Part shown: in pieces, positions 12,285 to 24,700 of the stretch | Numbering within the stretch: position 1 is the first letter of the stretch | How the letters are laid out: every line of letters begins with the position of its first letter | Source: Watersipora subatra | Taxonomy: Eukaryota; Bryozoa; Gymnolaemata; Cheilostomatida; Watersiporidae | NCBI RefSeq assembly: GCF_963576615.1 | Contig: NC_088708.1 | Span: 64,458,672-64,522,671, forward strand | DNA: 64,000 nt | Direction of reading: 5' to 3' | Notes under the pieces: model-generated | What the model saw: only the letters and a program-made list of their open reading frames with translations | What the model was told of the DNA's origin: nothing | Databases searched by the model: none | Made by a program: the position numbers and the translations under genes

Positions 12285-14247
12285 CCATTTTGATATGACA
12301 GGTAATACAGCATATTCTTTTCTCTCTTCCTTTTGTATGACAGGTAAAACTGATACTTTTCTCTCCTTTTCTGATATGACAGCTAATACAGCTAATACAG
12401 CTAACACAGCAAGTAATTTTCTCTCCTCCTCTGATATGACAGTTAATATATACAGCTAGTACTTTTCTCTCTTTCTTTGATATGACGGGTAATACACCAA
12501 GTACAGTTCTCTCTTCCTTTGATATGACAGGTAAAACTGGTACTTTTCTCTTCATTTTTGATATGACAGGTAATACAGCAAGCTCTTTTCTCTTTTCCTT
12601 TAATATGACAGGTAGTACAGCAAGTACTGTTTTCTCTTCCTTTGATATGACAAGTAATACATCAAGTACTCTTTTCTCCTCCTCTGATATGACAGGTAAT
12701 ACAGCTAGTGCTCTTTTATCCTCCTCTGATATGACAGGTAATACATCAAGTACTGTTCTCTCTTATTTTGATATGACAGTTAATACCGCTAGTACTTTTC
12801 TCTCCTCCTTTAATATGACAGGTAATACAGCAAGTTCTTTTCTCTCTTTCTATGATATGACAAGTAAAACTGGTACTTTTCTCTCCATTTTTGATATGAC
12901 AGCTAATACAGCTAACACAACAAGTATTTTTCTCTCCTCCTCTGATATGACAGTTAATACCGCTAGTACTTTTCTCTCCTCCTTTGATATGATGGGTAAT
13001 ACAGCTAGTACTCTTTTCTCCTCCTTTGATATGGCAAGTAACACAGCAAGTACAGTTCTCTCTTCCTTTGATACGGCAGGTAATACAGCAAGTACTCTTC
13101 TCTCCTCCTTTGATATGACAGGTAATATAGCTATAGTGCTCTTCTCTCCTCCTCTGATATGACTGGTAATATAGCTCGTGCTCTTTTTTCTTTCTTTGAT
13201 ATGACAGGTAATACATCAAGTACCGTTCTCTCTTCCTTTGATATGAAAGGTAATACATCTAGTACTCTTTGCTCTTTCTTTGATATAACAGGTAATACAG
13301 CTAGTACTCTTCTCTCTTCCTTTTGTATGACAGGTAATACAGCTAGTGTTCTTTTTCCTCCTTTGATATGACAGATAATACAGCAAGTACTCTTCTCTCC
13401 TCCTCTGATAAGACAGGTAATACAGCTAGTGCTCTTTTCTTTTCTTTTGATATGACGAGTAATACAGTAAGTACTTTTCTCTCCTTCTTTTATATGACAG
13501 GTAATACAGCTAGTACTCTTCTCTCCTCCTCTGATATGACAGGTAATACAGCTCGTGCTCTTTTTTCTTTCTTTGATATGAAAGGTAATACATCAAGTAC
13601 CGTTCTCTCTTCCTTTGATATGAAAGGTAATACATCTAGTACTCTTTGCTCTTTCTTTGATATAACAGGTAATACAGCTAGTACTCTTCTCTCTTCCTTT
13701 TGTATGACAGGTAATACAGCTAGTGTTCTTTTTCCTCCTTTGATATGACAGATAATACAGCAAGTACTCTTCTCTCCTCCTCTGATAAGACAGGTAATAC
13801 AGCTAGTGCTCTTTTCTTTTCTTTTGATATGACGAGTAATACAGTAAGTACTTTTCTCTCCTTCTTTTATATGACAGGTAATACAGCTAGTACTCTTCTC
13901 TCCTCCTCTGATATGACAGGTAATACAGCTCGTGCTCTTTTTTCTTTCTTTGATATGAAAGGTAATACATCAAGTACCGTTCTCTCTTCCTTTGATATGA
14001 AAGGTAATACATCTAGTACTCTTTTCTCTTTCTTTGATATAACAGGTAATACAGCTAGTATTCTTCTCTCTTCCTTTTGTATGACAGGTAATACAGCTAG
14101 TGCTCTTTTCTTCTCTTTTGATATGACAAGTAATACAGCAAGTACTTTTCTCTCTTTCTTTTGTATGACAGGTAATACAACAAGTAATTTTTTTTCTTCC
14201 TTTTGTATGACAGGTAACACACTAGTTCTCTTTTCTGCTTCAACAGG
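12285..14247. repeat. 42-bp minisatellite array, about 46 copies
   Basis: Units of about 42 bp with the core GATATGACAGGTAATACAGC followed by TAGTACTCTTCTCTCC and a pyrimidine run. Because 42 is a multiple of three, long frames stay open on both strands; on the plus strand the frame encodes a 14-residue repeat of the type MTGNTASTLLSSFD. The frame is broken near 13160, 13370 and 13747 by units with indels. The block beginning at 13368 recurs at 13745 (377 bp, nine units minus one base). I treat it as a satellite rather than a gene because no flanking exon, start context or domain supports translation. Confidence 0.95.
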
Positions 14248-15769
14248 CTAAAATCCATTTCAAATATTTATGCTCTATTGGCGTGTTTCATTGTCAATCA
14301 TTGGCCAGTTGGTCAAGTAACTGTTGTTATTTTGTTGGATCAATTTTAGTTCATCTTGAATGCTTTTAGTGTTGCATATGCACCATACCTAAGAAACATT
14401 ATTTTATTTGAAAACCCACTTGTTTAACACTGTAAAGTGTTACTTTAGACTAATCGTAGCAGAAATAATCACATTATAATAGTATTAATACTGTAGCTTT
14501 TTAGAGTTATTTTAAAGTCAGGAAAGTGTTTAAAGCTCTTTCAATTTTCTTTCAAAAACAAATAGAAAAAATAGTTGAAAATGAATTACATGCATAACCC
14601 TCACTGATCACTCATTGGACAATAACTTTACAAGCTGAATTCACCATTAATCATTACACTTCAGTGGCTCCACATCGTTGCCACAACGTAATAGATTTCA
14701 AGAACCATCACCTCTTTTCTGCATTAGATATTCAATGTTATTGTTAATACAAGCCATAGACTACGAATGAAAAGACGAAAAAGTGTTCAATAATAACAGA
14801 GGAGTACCAGGTGGCTGCTAACAGATTGGTATGATGTCACAAAAACTTTCTAAATACACTTTGCTATAGTTTAGTAGTAAGAGATCACAGGTTATCGCTC
14901 TCTTTAGCCATAATTTAGGTGTTTGATTTATGCATAATAAAAAACTTCATGATATAATAGTTTTTGTTTTAACAACTGGTTTCTAAGCTACATTTGCTGA
15001 CTTCCCAGTTAAAGAGACACTGCAGATGCATGTCTATGAGATCATTGTAGAATGTCAGTGCATAAAGGAATACAATAAATTTAATACAGGGATTTTATAT
15101 GTAGATCTAGATTTTTTGTGTGAATCTAGAGCTCACATTTGTTATAAAATACAAATATTCAGATAATAGATACTGGAGAGGGCAAGTTGGTCGTATTGAA
15201 TGCAACATAGAGCTTTTAGTTGGTGCTTGTAGATCTACGGTGAGTGTGATAAATGTATTATAATAGCCCTGACAAACACAGATTGAATACATGCTACATG
15301 CAGCTAGACAGAGCTTATGTGTTACAGTTATATTACATAAAAATCCATTATTTGTAGTTCATACAATTAGCACTATTAATTAGTAACTGGCAGCTGAGAA
15401 ATTGTCAATTATAATTGCTGAAAAAATAGATCCAACCATTGAGCCACCCGCTATAGACACTTATTTATCTTTTGTACATAAAGTTTTACCCTTTCTCTGT
15501 TTTTGCCTTTTACTTGGATATCTTTCAGCAATCTCTTCTCTGTGCTTCTCATAGAAGTTTTCTTACTATGTCTTAATTAAGGTATTCATAGGTTCCTATT
15601 AGTTGATATTTGTTTATCATAAACCTGGTCCTAAACAGCAGCATAATTTTTAACTGGCATAATTTCTAGGCTTAAAGTTAACTTTTTCATAAAATAGTAT
15701 TGACTTTGTAGTTGATAAGATGAAATTTGAGTGATATCTTTACACTCTTTACTGTAATAAGAGCAGAAT

Positions 15770-15905
15770 CCGACTGCTTGTCAATCTGAAGCCTAGCTAA
15801 AAGCGGTAAGAAAAAGAATGAACTCTCACCGGACTCAAACACAAGGTCTGAGATTCAAAGGCACATGCAGTACCACTACACCACTCAATCACCTTGCTGC
15901 CCCAT
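15770..15905 (-). mobile_element. tRNA-derived SINE (minus strand)
   Basis: Read on the minus strand, TGGTGTAGTGG (15873-15883) resembles an RNA polymerase III A box, and GTTTGAGTCC (15831-15840) resembles a B box, about 33 bases apart as in a tRNA. No cloverleaf or CCA end is evident, so a SINE head is likelier than a functional tRNA. Confidence 0.6.
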
Positions 15906-17564
15906 AAAATAATCATGGCTTTAGTGATTTACACATGACAATCTCACACCTTACAAATGAGAAATATAGCATAACTTTTATATATACTAGTAGGCAGCTA
16001 GTGTTCTAGTATATATTAAAAAATCATGCTTGTCATCTTGCTTAACCAACATCATCAAAAATCTCTGCTGAAATGCTAGCTGTTTGATGTTTATCTATGA
16101 AGGACCCTGCACCAAACTATTTATTTTAAAAGGTATATTCCTTGATATAATTTATTTTATAAATATCAGACATCAATTTGTAACCAGTGTAAGCTAGGGC
16201 TATATTTTTGAAAGTCTGAGCTGACTTGATTAAAAATGTAAGAACAATTTTTGTCAGTGCAGGTAATATAAATTTAAAAAATGTCATTGACTGAAAACCT
16301 GCATTAAACAAAGTTTTTGTATCTGTGTGACAGTCAAAAATTAGCCAATGGAATTGTTTAGCTTACTTTTTACAATAGCATTTGTGTTTTTGCTTTCTGT
16401 ATGACTCTAAAAGAGTGCTTAAACTTCATACAAAAAGCTATTAATTAGCCTGAAAACTTTAGCTCGGTTAAATATGGATGAATTTTTTCCATTATCAAAT
16501 ATATTATTTAATAATGAATAATATTCAGTTAAATATGGATAAAATTTATTCAGCCAACTGTGGTGCATTAATCATGAGATAAATTTATAGCCACTGAGCA
16601 ATATCTCATCTGTAAAAAAATTGTTGTAGTCGGTTTAACAGAGTTCTGAAAAAAAAATCAAATCATCGACTCAAAAAAAACTAAAAATTGAACAGCTATA
16701 GCAGTTATATTTATGATAGCAGCAGGCTAAAAAATGTTATGTTGTAAACAACTTAATACTTTATATGAAATGTTTTTCTGTCAACATAAAACAGGATAAT
16801 CCTTGGTGATAAGCTTCCTACCGTAGGGTAATTAAAACAGAAAGCCTAGAGTTATTCACATTTATCATTATAAAACATTCCTCGCCAATCTTGTTTTGGC
16901 ATGAACCAATGAGCCACATTCTACTTAACTGGGACAAGATTCGTAGATGGCTCTAAATGAGGAAGCAGGGAACCTTAACTGGGCCACTGGGTAAACACGT
17001 GCACAGCTCACTCACCACTCAGCCTGTTTCTAGAATGTAACAATATAGAACAGACAGATGTAGCTCCATCCTTCTATAATGATTAAAATAACCATCCTAC
17101 ACTGTAGCTGCTCTCAATGTAAAAATCAATTACCAGTCTAAGCATTTAAAGTAACACTAGGTCTTTCATAGATTAGCTGGATCAGAACAACTATAGTCAC
17201 AGGTCATGCATGCTTGATGGTAACTTTTTTATAATTGATAAATTACAAAAAAATCTCTAGTCAGTGTTATTGTTTTTATATGATATTTCAGCTATTGACA
17301 GAAAGCAAAGATAAAAGTCAATAAATCAAAAGATAAAGGCAGATACAGAAAAGGTACTGGCTGTGTTACGATGGAAGACAGGTGAGACAGAGTGCTGTTC
17401 AAAATAATATGCTTATGTTTGCATACTAATCTTTGTTGATTAATATTACTTAGTGTTATAAGACTGTTAGAAGATGAAGTTTGGTGATAAGATAATTAGA
17501 AAATCTTGTAAGCTGTGACACGCTGAACCTCCTTTTCTACAGTATAAATGTGAAAGCAAGGAAG

Positions 17565-17650
17565 CAGCTGTAATGTAGTGATCTAGAACACCTGACCAGC
17601 AAACAAGAAGACGGGGTTCTGGTTTTTGAAAAGGCTATCAATGCTAGTAC
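17565..17650 (+). mobile_element. Degenerate SINE head
   Basis: TAATGTAGTGATCTAGAACA followed by CTGACCAGC and ACGGGGTTC. It follows the same layout as the clearer SINE at 37738 (TTAGTAGTCTGAAA ... TCGGGGTTC), but the B box is eroded. Confidence 0.4.
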
Positions 17651-20600
17651 TAACATCATTTAATCTTTATTTGCTGAGATTGTTGGCAGATACAGGTCTG
17701 GTACATTTTAGGCACCTGAACTGATTTTTAACTTGGCCTAGTTCATGCCCTGTGACTTTTGCTCAGATGTATTGGCAGTGCCTTTCATTTGATGCAGATA
17801 AATCACCAGTGAAAGAAGAACTCAGCCTAGCCATGCTTTCATGTTTTGGCAGAGTTGTAAATCTTTGGCAATATCCTTTACATGCAGTTCCTCATACCTA
17901 AATATAATGAAATTGTGTATGCCTACTGTAGGCTCTCTAGCATGATCTGGGCAGCAGACTGAAGGCTATATAGTAAGTTATATAAAGTGGTTTGGCAAGT
18001 AGTTTGAAGGTTATGTAGCAACAGCTTACAATTTGTATAACTAGTTGGCAAGGCAACAACATGTTTTTGAATGGAGAATATAAAAATTAAAATTTTTAAT
18101 CTTTTACAATGCTATTAGATTACCAACTTTTAAAACACATTGGTTCAACATTGGTTCAATAATTCCTGATTTTTGTTTATTATTTTTCTTTTTTTGGCAT
18201 GTAATTAAGAACATCCTTTTGCTGTTGATTACCAATGTTGATTAAAAGTTTTACATACATAAGAACTTGAAGTAAAACTGACGAACAAGTTTGAGGCGGT
18301 TTTGAAAACTAGTGAAGCCATCTAAAGAGAGCTTCCAGCACTAATAAAATTGATGGAGGTCTATGAATTAAAAATAAATCTTTTCAATAAAAGTCTAAAA
18401 GAGTATATTAACACAATTGCTGCATTCCATCAATTTCCCCATCATTTCTGTCCCTTCCATCATTAATGCCGCAAAATCTAGTTTGTGTTCAGCGGTTTTG
18501 AGTGCCAAGCATATGAATTACTCCTTAGGAGGGTGTAAAGAAATACACACATAATGAACCAAAGAATAGGCGGTGAATCGATAGACAATTGTTCATTATA
18601 GTTAAATTCTTTCAACAAACCCTTCAAAAACATTACTCTCTGCACCATGTAGGTCAACCAAAATTTTTAATGGCTTTCCTGTAGTTATGCATAATTTAAA
18701 ATTATTTTCATAAATTGATTTTTACTATCACTTACAAAAAAGTAGTTTTTTTAGAGCTGTTCTTCACTAATTTATAAAGATACAAAGTCATAAATTTAGT
18801 AAATGCCAAAAAAACTCATAAAAAATCAAAGTTCCAATAAATATAACTAATTAACATTAACCAATTAACATAATCAATATGCCTAATGCTATGGAAAGAT
18901 AATGAACAGAACACAAAAGACATAAAATTAACATATGCAATCAAACCTCTACTTACCTGTATTAGAATTTCTAACATACAATGAGAACTACTTTAAGCAA
19001 CATAATTTAATATAGTGATAAAATTTGGGGTGCTAGAACCACTTTATTCTTTTTGTAAACTACCTTGTATTAAGTTGTTCATTTGCCTAATTTCCTTTTG
19101 TTGTGTTTCAGGTACTTTTGGCATGTTACATCATGTTTTTATACCAGTTGTTTGAATTCAAAACTTATTGATTTTTTGTTTTTACTTCTTCACATGTAAT
19201 TTAGCAGACGGTTTGTTTGAACTGAAGTACTTAACAAAGAGATGTATAGCTTAATATCATGCACTTAAATAATTAAATTTGAGTGCTTTTACTTTAATAA
19301 TGCCGCCAAAAGCTAAAGAATGAAATAATTATTACTTAAAAAAATTTCAAAAACTGACTGACAGCTGTATAAAAAAGTATCCGCTTGTTTTATTAGTACA
19401 TTGACTAACTGTTTTCACAATAGTACAAATAAAGAAAAGAAAAATATAATTTTATTTGAGCAACATTCATTAGAAAAACTAATATTTCATTTGTAATTTG
19501 TCTGAGTATTTAAAAAAAATCAACTTTCCAAAATTTGCTGATAGGAGACCGTCTTAAAATAGTTTAAAAAGATTTTATATACATATTTTTTAATATGTCA
19601 ACGAAATAGTATGTTTTATATACAATAAACTAGGCATTTTTAAAGTTGCTAAGATAGTCTTGTTAGTGACTCCTCTTCTCTTTTAAAAGTTAATGTTGTC
19701 TTAAAACCTCTGTCATTGGTGGCTTCATTAGGTTTAATTTTAATTTGTAGCAATGGTGCTACTACACAATCATGATTACATAATTAGACAATTCCTTAAC
19801 TAAACCATTCTCATTAAGCTAAACCAGGTCTTGATAAAATAATCAAACATAATGCTTCTGGTGTTATCTATGCAAAACCAAACTTTTGATCAGATTTGTA
19901 GAGTACTGCTTGCTTATAAAAAATACCTGATAGTCTTATTTCTAAACTTAAAGGCAAATGTTATCTTGAGTGCGGCTGATATAAGTCAACTAAGCACTCA
20001 TATTTTATTAGTGAGAAATTAACTTTCTACAAACATATTTTTACAGAAAAAACTGGTCATTTGTCATGTTCTGATGGCAACAGTTCAGTTTCTGCTTAGT
20101 TCAGTAAAATCTGTCTGGTATATCTTTTTGATAGCACAGGCAAAATAACGGGCGCTTATAAACATATACAGTTATAGGAATATATCTGTATATATGGCTA
20201 AATATATAAATTTTTGGAATTTTTAACAAAATATTTTCAAAATTGTTTTAGAATCTGTTTTTTTATATCTAGAGTAAAAACAATATGTGAACCTTTAAAA
20301 GCCCTCTTACCTAGCTTGATTATCAGACTCGTATGCAAAATGATACAATCATATACACATACATACTTATAGCCAAAAAGTAAAAAGCTAAGCTTCGATG
20401 AAATTATATGTAACTAAAAGCTCAAGAAGTCATTGACAAGAAAAAACGAAGAAACCGTATGTTTTTTGGTAAAATCTTGACTGTTTTTCGTTCAATAAAT
20501 TTTGTGAAATATTACCTAGTGTCACACTATTTGTGGTTTACAGCAATCCGTTATGTTATGTTTGTTACTCCTCAGCCCATGCCTCCATTGTTACAGACCC

Positions 20601-21667
20601 TTATTTTGTATTTTTCTAAGAGAGTTGAAAGATTTGCGGGTCTAGACAATAACATTGTAATATGTGATAATCTAAAGTTAGCTGTCAGATTAGCATGCTA
20701 AGCAGTTGCAGGAGATCTGATAAATTAGTCAACGGAAAAACACATTTCTAGTCAGAAGAGGTTAGAATGTGAGATTTAATATATTTGCTAGTACACTCAA
20801 CAATTTATTGTTCTTTGTAATATTTTTAAAGACGGTCATCATTAAAATGGCTCAAATAGTGTTGAAAAGTAAAACAGGTTTTATTACTTTATAATTGATC
20901 CTAAACCCAATAATGCATTTTTATACAATAAATATTCATCAGGCTCTACTTTCTTACATTTGTGTTCATCCCTTTCTATATTTTGCCTGCAGCAGAGGTA
21001 AAATATAGACTTGTCACTATGGCCATTTTTATATTAAAAATGAGTTTGACTCTATTACCACTTCTAAAACAAGACATAGCTTGACATTTACACTCTTGCT
21101 ATAAGAGAAAAAAATTTGATGTTTTTACCTCAAATCTATGGTTTGAAAAGTCAATAGTCTTACATCACAGCCACTTCTCATCATATATAAGTCATCATCA
21201 TATCAAAATAATAATCTTCTATTATATGTGTCAAGCCTAACTCTCTTTCCAAAGCCATATATGTCATTGTAGTATATGACAAAGTCATATATATATACAT
21301 TACAGCACAGATGTTTAGTATTATTAATTAAAGCTACATTTTGCAGTTTTAAATTTCATGTAAGATTGAATCTTTCATTACTCATGCAGACACCAAAAGG
21401 GACAGTTTTGCAGGATCTCATATCAACTTGTGTGTGACATCATCATCTTGGAATACTGCTCGACAATAACCCAATATTACAATTAACGTGCATGCATGAC
21501 ATTTCTCCCTGTTGTAGATGTTGCATTGGTTAGATTATCAGATACTTGTTGAGTAGATCTATGTAGATCGACTGATAGAAATCTGTAGACAGTAGATCTG
21601 TGTAGCAAGGCTAAACAACTTTTTAAAACTGATTTAAATTTCTAATATTATTTTGTTGTTTCTGCAG

Positions 21668-21746
21668 ACAGGCAAACAACAGTTTTCCCAATGAGGGATT
21701 CGCAAGTTGCCAGAGCCAGCTTCATTGGTCCCACAGTTCTCTAGAG
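21668..21746 (+). CDS. Copy 2 cytoplasmic exon
   Basis: 79 bases, acceptor tctgcag, donor GAG/gtaaat. It reads NSFPNEGFASCQSQLHWS and ends in SLE. Same length, phase and motif spacing as 3199-3277. Confidence 0.75.
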
Positions 21747-24700
21747 GTAAATATGTTACAACCATCAAAAGCTTAAGAATTCTGAGGTCATGCTAATACG
21801 TAGTTATAAGACAGACTTAAAAAACAGCATAAGCTATCATCGCATAGGCTTACTTAGTAAAGCTCATAAATCTACTTTGTCAGAATCAATAAAATGCATT
21901 TGCTACTCTGGCTCGCCAGTGCCTTCTATTATCAGTATATAGTACAAGTACTGTAGGCCAATGGTTTGGCTGCCTTCATCACTGTGTCGTTTTTAGCAGT
22001 AGTATTATGTATCTTATAGTGAGGTGAATGTGTTATGTGATCTTATAGTGAACTTTTTTTTACTTGTCTGTTGATTTAAGATAATTTCTGAGATATTTGT
22101 TAGGAGTTATTCTTTAAAGCATTGTTAATTTAAAATTGCATAATGTTGGGTGTAAAATGCTAAAATAAGGATGCAGTGGTGTGGAAATTTCTCGCTCAAC
22201 GAAAGAATAACACATTGCTACAATTATTTGGTTCAGAAAATGCTAACAGTTTTTCTTACAGTACGTGTCAAGAGGGTTTTGCTCCTAAGAAGCATTTGAA
22301 ATGCAAACATCCATTGAACCAACTTGAATCATTTTCTGTTTGCCAGTCTATTTAGTTACCATGAAAGTTAAATGAAGCACATTTAACAGAAAGTCAAAAG
22401 GGTGGCAAATTTAACACCTTGTGTTCTGTACTCTGACATACGTGGATCTTTGCAAACCATTATAGATTTCCAGCTATTTAGTAAAATCTTATGGTTATGT
22501 TAAAATCAGATGATCACAAAGTTGTGAATTTGAGATGAAACTAAGGGCAACGTTGTAGTAAATTTAGGCACAATGAAACTCAGTAAAAATAATGATATTA
22601 ATGAAAGTAGTCATATTGTGAACATTTGTCTGCAACAAATGATGTTTCCAAATTAATGATTGTAGATAAAATACTTTTATGCTATAAGCTCGCGATTGTT
22701 GAAAAGTTCAATACATTTTCCCCGAATTTTTATAGGCTCAAACAAAAACTTCAATTGCTTCCTCCACTAACACTGAGTTGACAACTCTAATCATACCTGC
22801 TAAGACTTTAGAACTCAATATTGTTATACCTAAAGCTTCTCTAACTTCTGTATGTAATAATACACATATTCCTTTTGTAGCTGTGATAGTAGTGGTCAGC
22901 ACTCAACAATAGTTAGTTGACTATTGTATAGAGTTGAGGTGTGCCATAAAGCTTGCATCTCAAATATCATTACTACTTAGCAATACGTGAAATAATAATG
23001 TAAGCCATGCTATTTGTTTTTCTTTATTTATATATTTGAACTTAATATATTCTATATTGTGCAACCTGCTTTCAAAAACATATTTAATGTAATACCTTAT
23101 TAATATAAAATATGTATTTATTTTTTGCACATATATTAGTCGATTCAGGTTATTCATGCTTGTTTCTGGATTTGAATATGCTAATTTCATACTGCAATAA
23201 TATTTTAAACTGCATAATAAGTTAGCTTACTCTTTTAAGGTAGATTGAATTTAGTCCCATGCGTGTAGCAGCTCTGTTTATACCCTCTTGCAACAAATAT
23301 GGAACGCACACCTGTTATAGTTGTTAGTAAAATCAAAATATAAAAACTAGCAACACTTTCATAGAGACTGATTGCTAATCAATTCAACATCCTCAATGTA
23401 AGTTATATGCATTGTAGAATTTCTCATCGGCTTTTGCCCAGCAAAGCTGTAATGACTATTTGAAACCCAAGAATACACCAAACTCAGACCCAAGCTATTC
23501 AAAAGCTTCAGGAAGTGCTCAACAGAAACCTTATTCACAAAGTATACAACTTACTTCATTGATAATTCACATTTATAGACCTTTTGACACAAATATTGAA
23601 ATGAGGAATATTGGCTATGTAATAAGTTTAAATCAATATGGCATTATATTTATTTAGTAGCAGTTTGACATTACTGACTTTTAAACTACCCAAAAATATA
23701 CTGCCCAGCAAGACAAAATGGTGGTTAAATGAACAGTTCGTAAAAAAATGAATGTTGGTTCTCACTAATGTTCATAAATGACATGGATATGTCATTGGCT
23801 GATAACTCACTAAAACTGGTGTGTACACCTTTTACTTTTTATTTTTGGTTAGCATTGTGAATAGATATACATCTCACAAATTTGTTTTTCAATGCCTAGT
23901 ACTGAACCGTTAACCAAATAACTTAAAGCAGTTTTGGTATATCTATTTCATCAGAACTGAAGTCTAAAAAAATTGACTTACAACAAATAACTTGCTTAGT
24001 TAACTTGTATCAAATATCTTGTAGTAAGTTGACATAGCTGTTGGCTCTTTTGATTTGTAGTGAGCAAATCATCCAAGTATTGCCTTACTAAAAGGCATAT
24101 TCACAGAGTTTGTGTTCAGAAAACAGTATTCAATGACAGGTTTCTTCTCCAGAAAAATATATCACAATCATTAAAAGTGCTGATTTGTTTCTAGGACCTT
24201 AATTTCTAAAAATAATTGAATCCGTAATTAAATTGGGGAAAATATTTTGACCAGTCTCTGTCATTCCGATAAAATTGTCTCAAGTTATAAACCATGTTGG
24301 TTTTGTAGATATTGTAATAGAAAAGAAGAAATGCATAGCAGTTACTATCATCCTTGTCTGTGTGTTTACCACAATCATTGTGGGCGGTTTTACCTTCATG
24401 GGAAAACATTTATCAGGTTGGTCAAGATATAAACACATATTTATCATATTCAATCGGAAACACCATTGTATAAATCTTGATAACGTCGTTTGTTCGAATA
24501 TCTTTATTTAGCAATTTTGTTTCTCAAGTATAAAACATATATTTGACATTGCTTGACTGAATGCATTTTTTACACAAGAAAGCAGTACAAATGCTTTGTT
24601 TTGGATAAAAAGTGATACTAATAAAGTTACGCCTTAAAGATTGCAATGAACTTAGCTTGACCTCGGTAGATCTACTGTAAGTGTTACTCTCAAGGGCACC

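Larger units (their letters stand above)
14252..21667. other. Long gene-free interval before copy 2
   Basis: AT-rich, with no assignable coding exon; open frames are short and without recognisable domains. It holds two tRNA-like SINE candidates (15770-15905 and about 17565-17650). The missing 5' exon(s) and promoter of copy 2 should lie here or further left. Confidence 0.4.

Noticed and set aside
12746-13258. 170-codon minus-strand frame rich in Cys, His and Lys over the 42-bp array
   Set aside because: It is the antisense of the repeat and stays open only because the period is a multiple of three.
15770-15905. Functional tRNA gene
   Set aside because: A and B boxes are present, but I see no paired acceptor stem or anticodon arm, so a SINE head is the better call.
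20459-20701. 80-codon plus-strand open frame
   Set aside because: No recognisable motif, no flanking exons, and a composition like the surrounding intergenic DNA.
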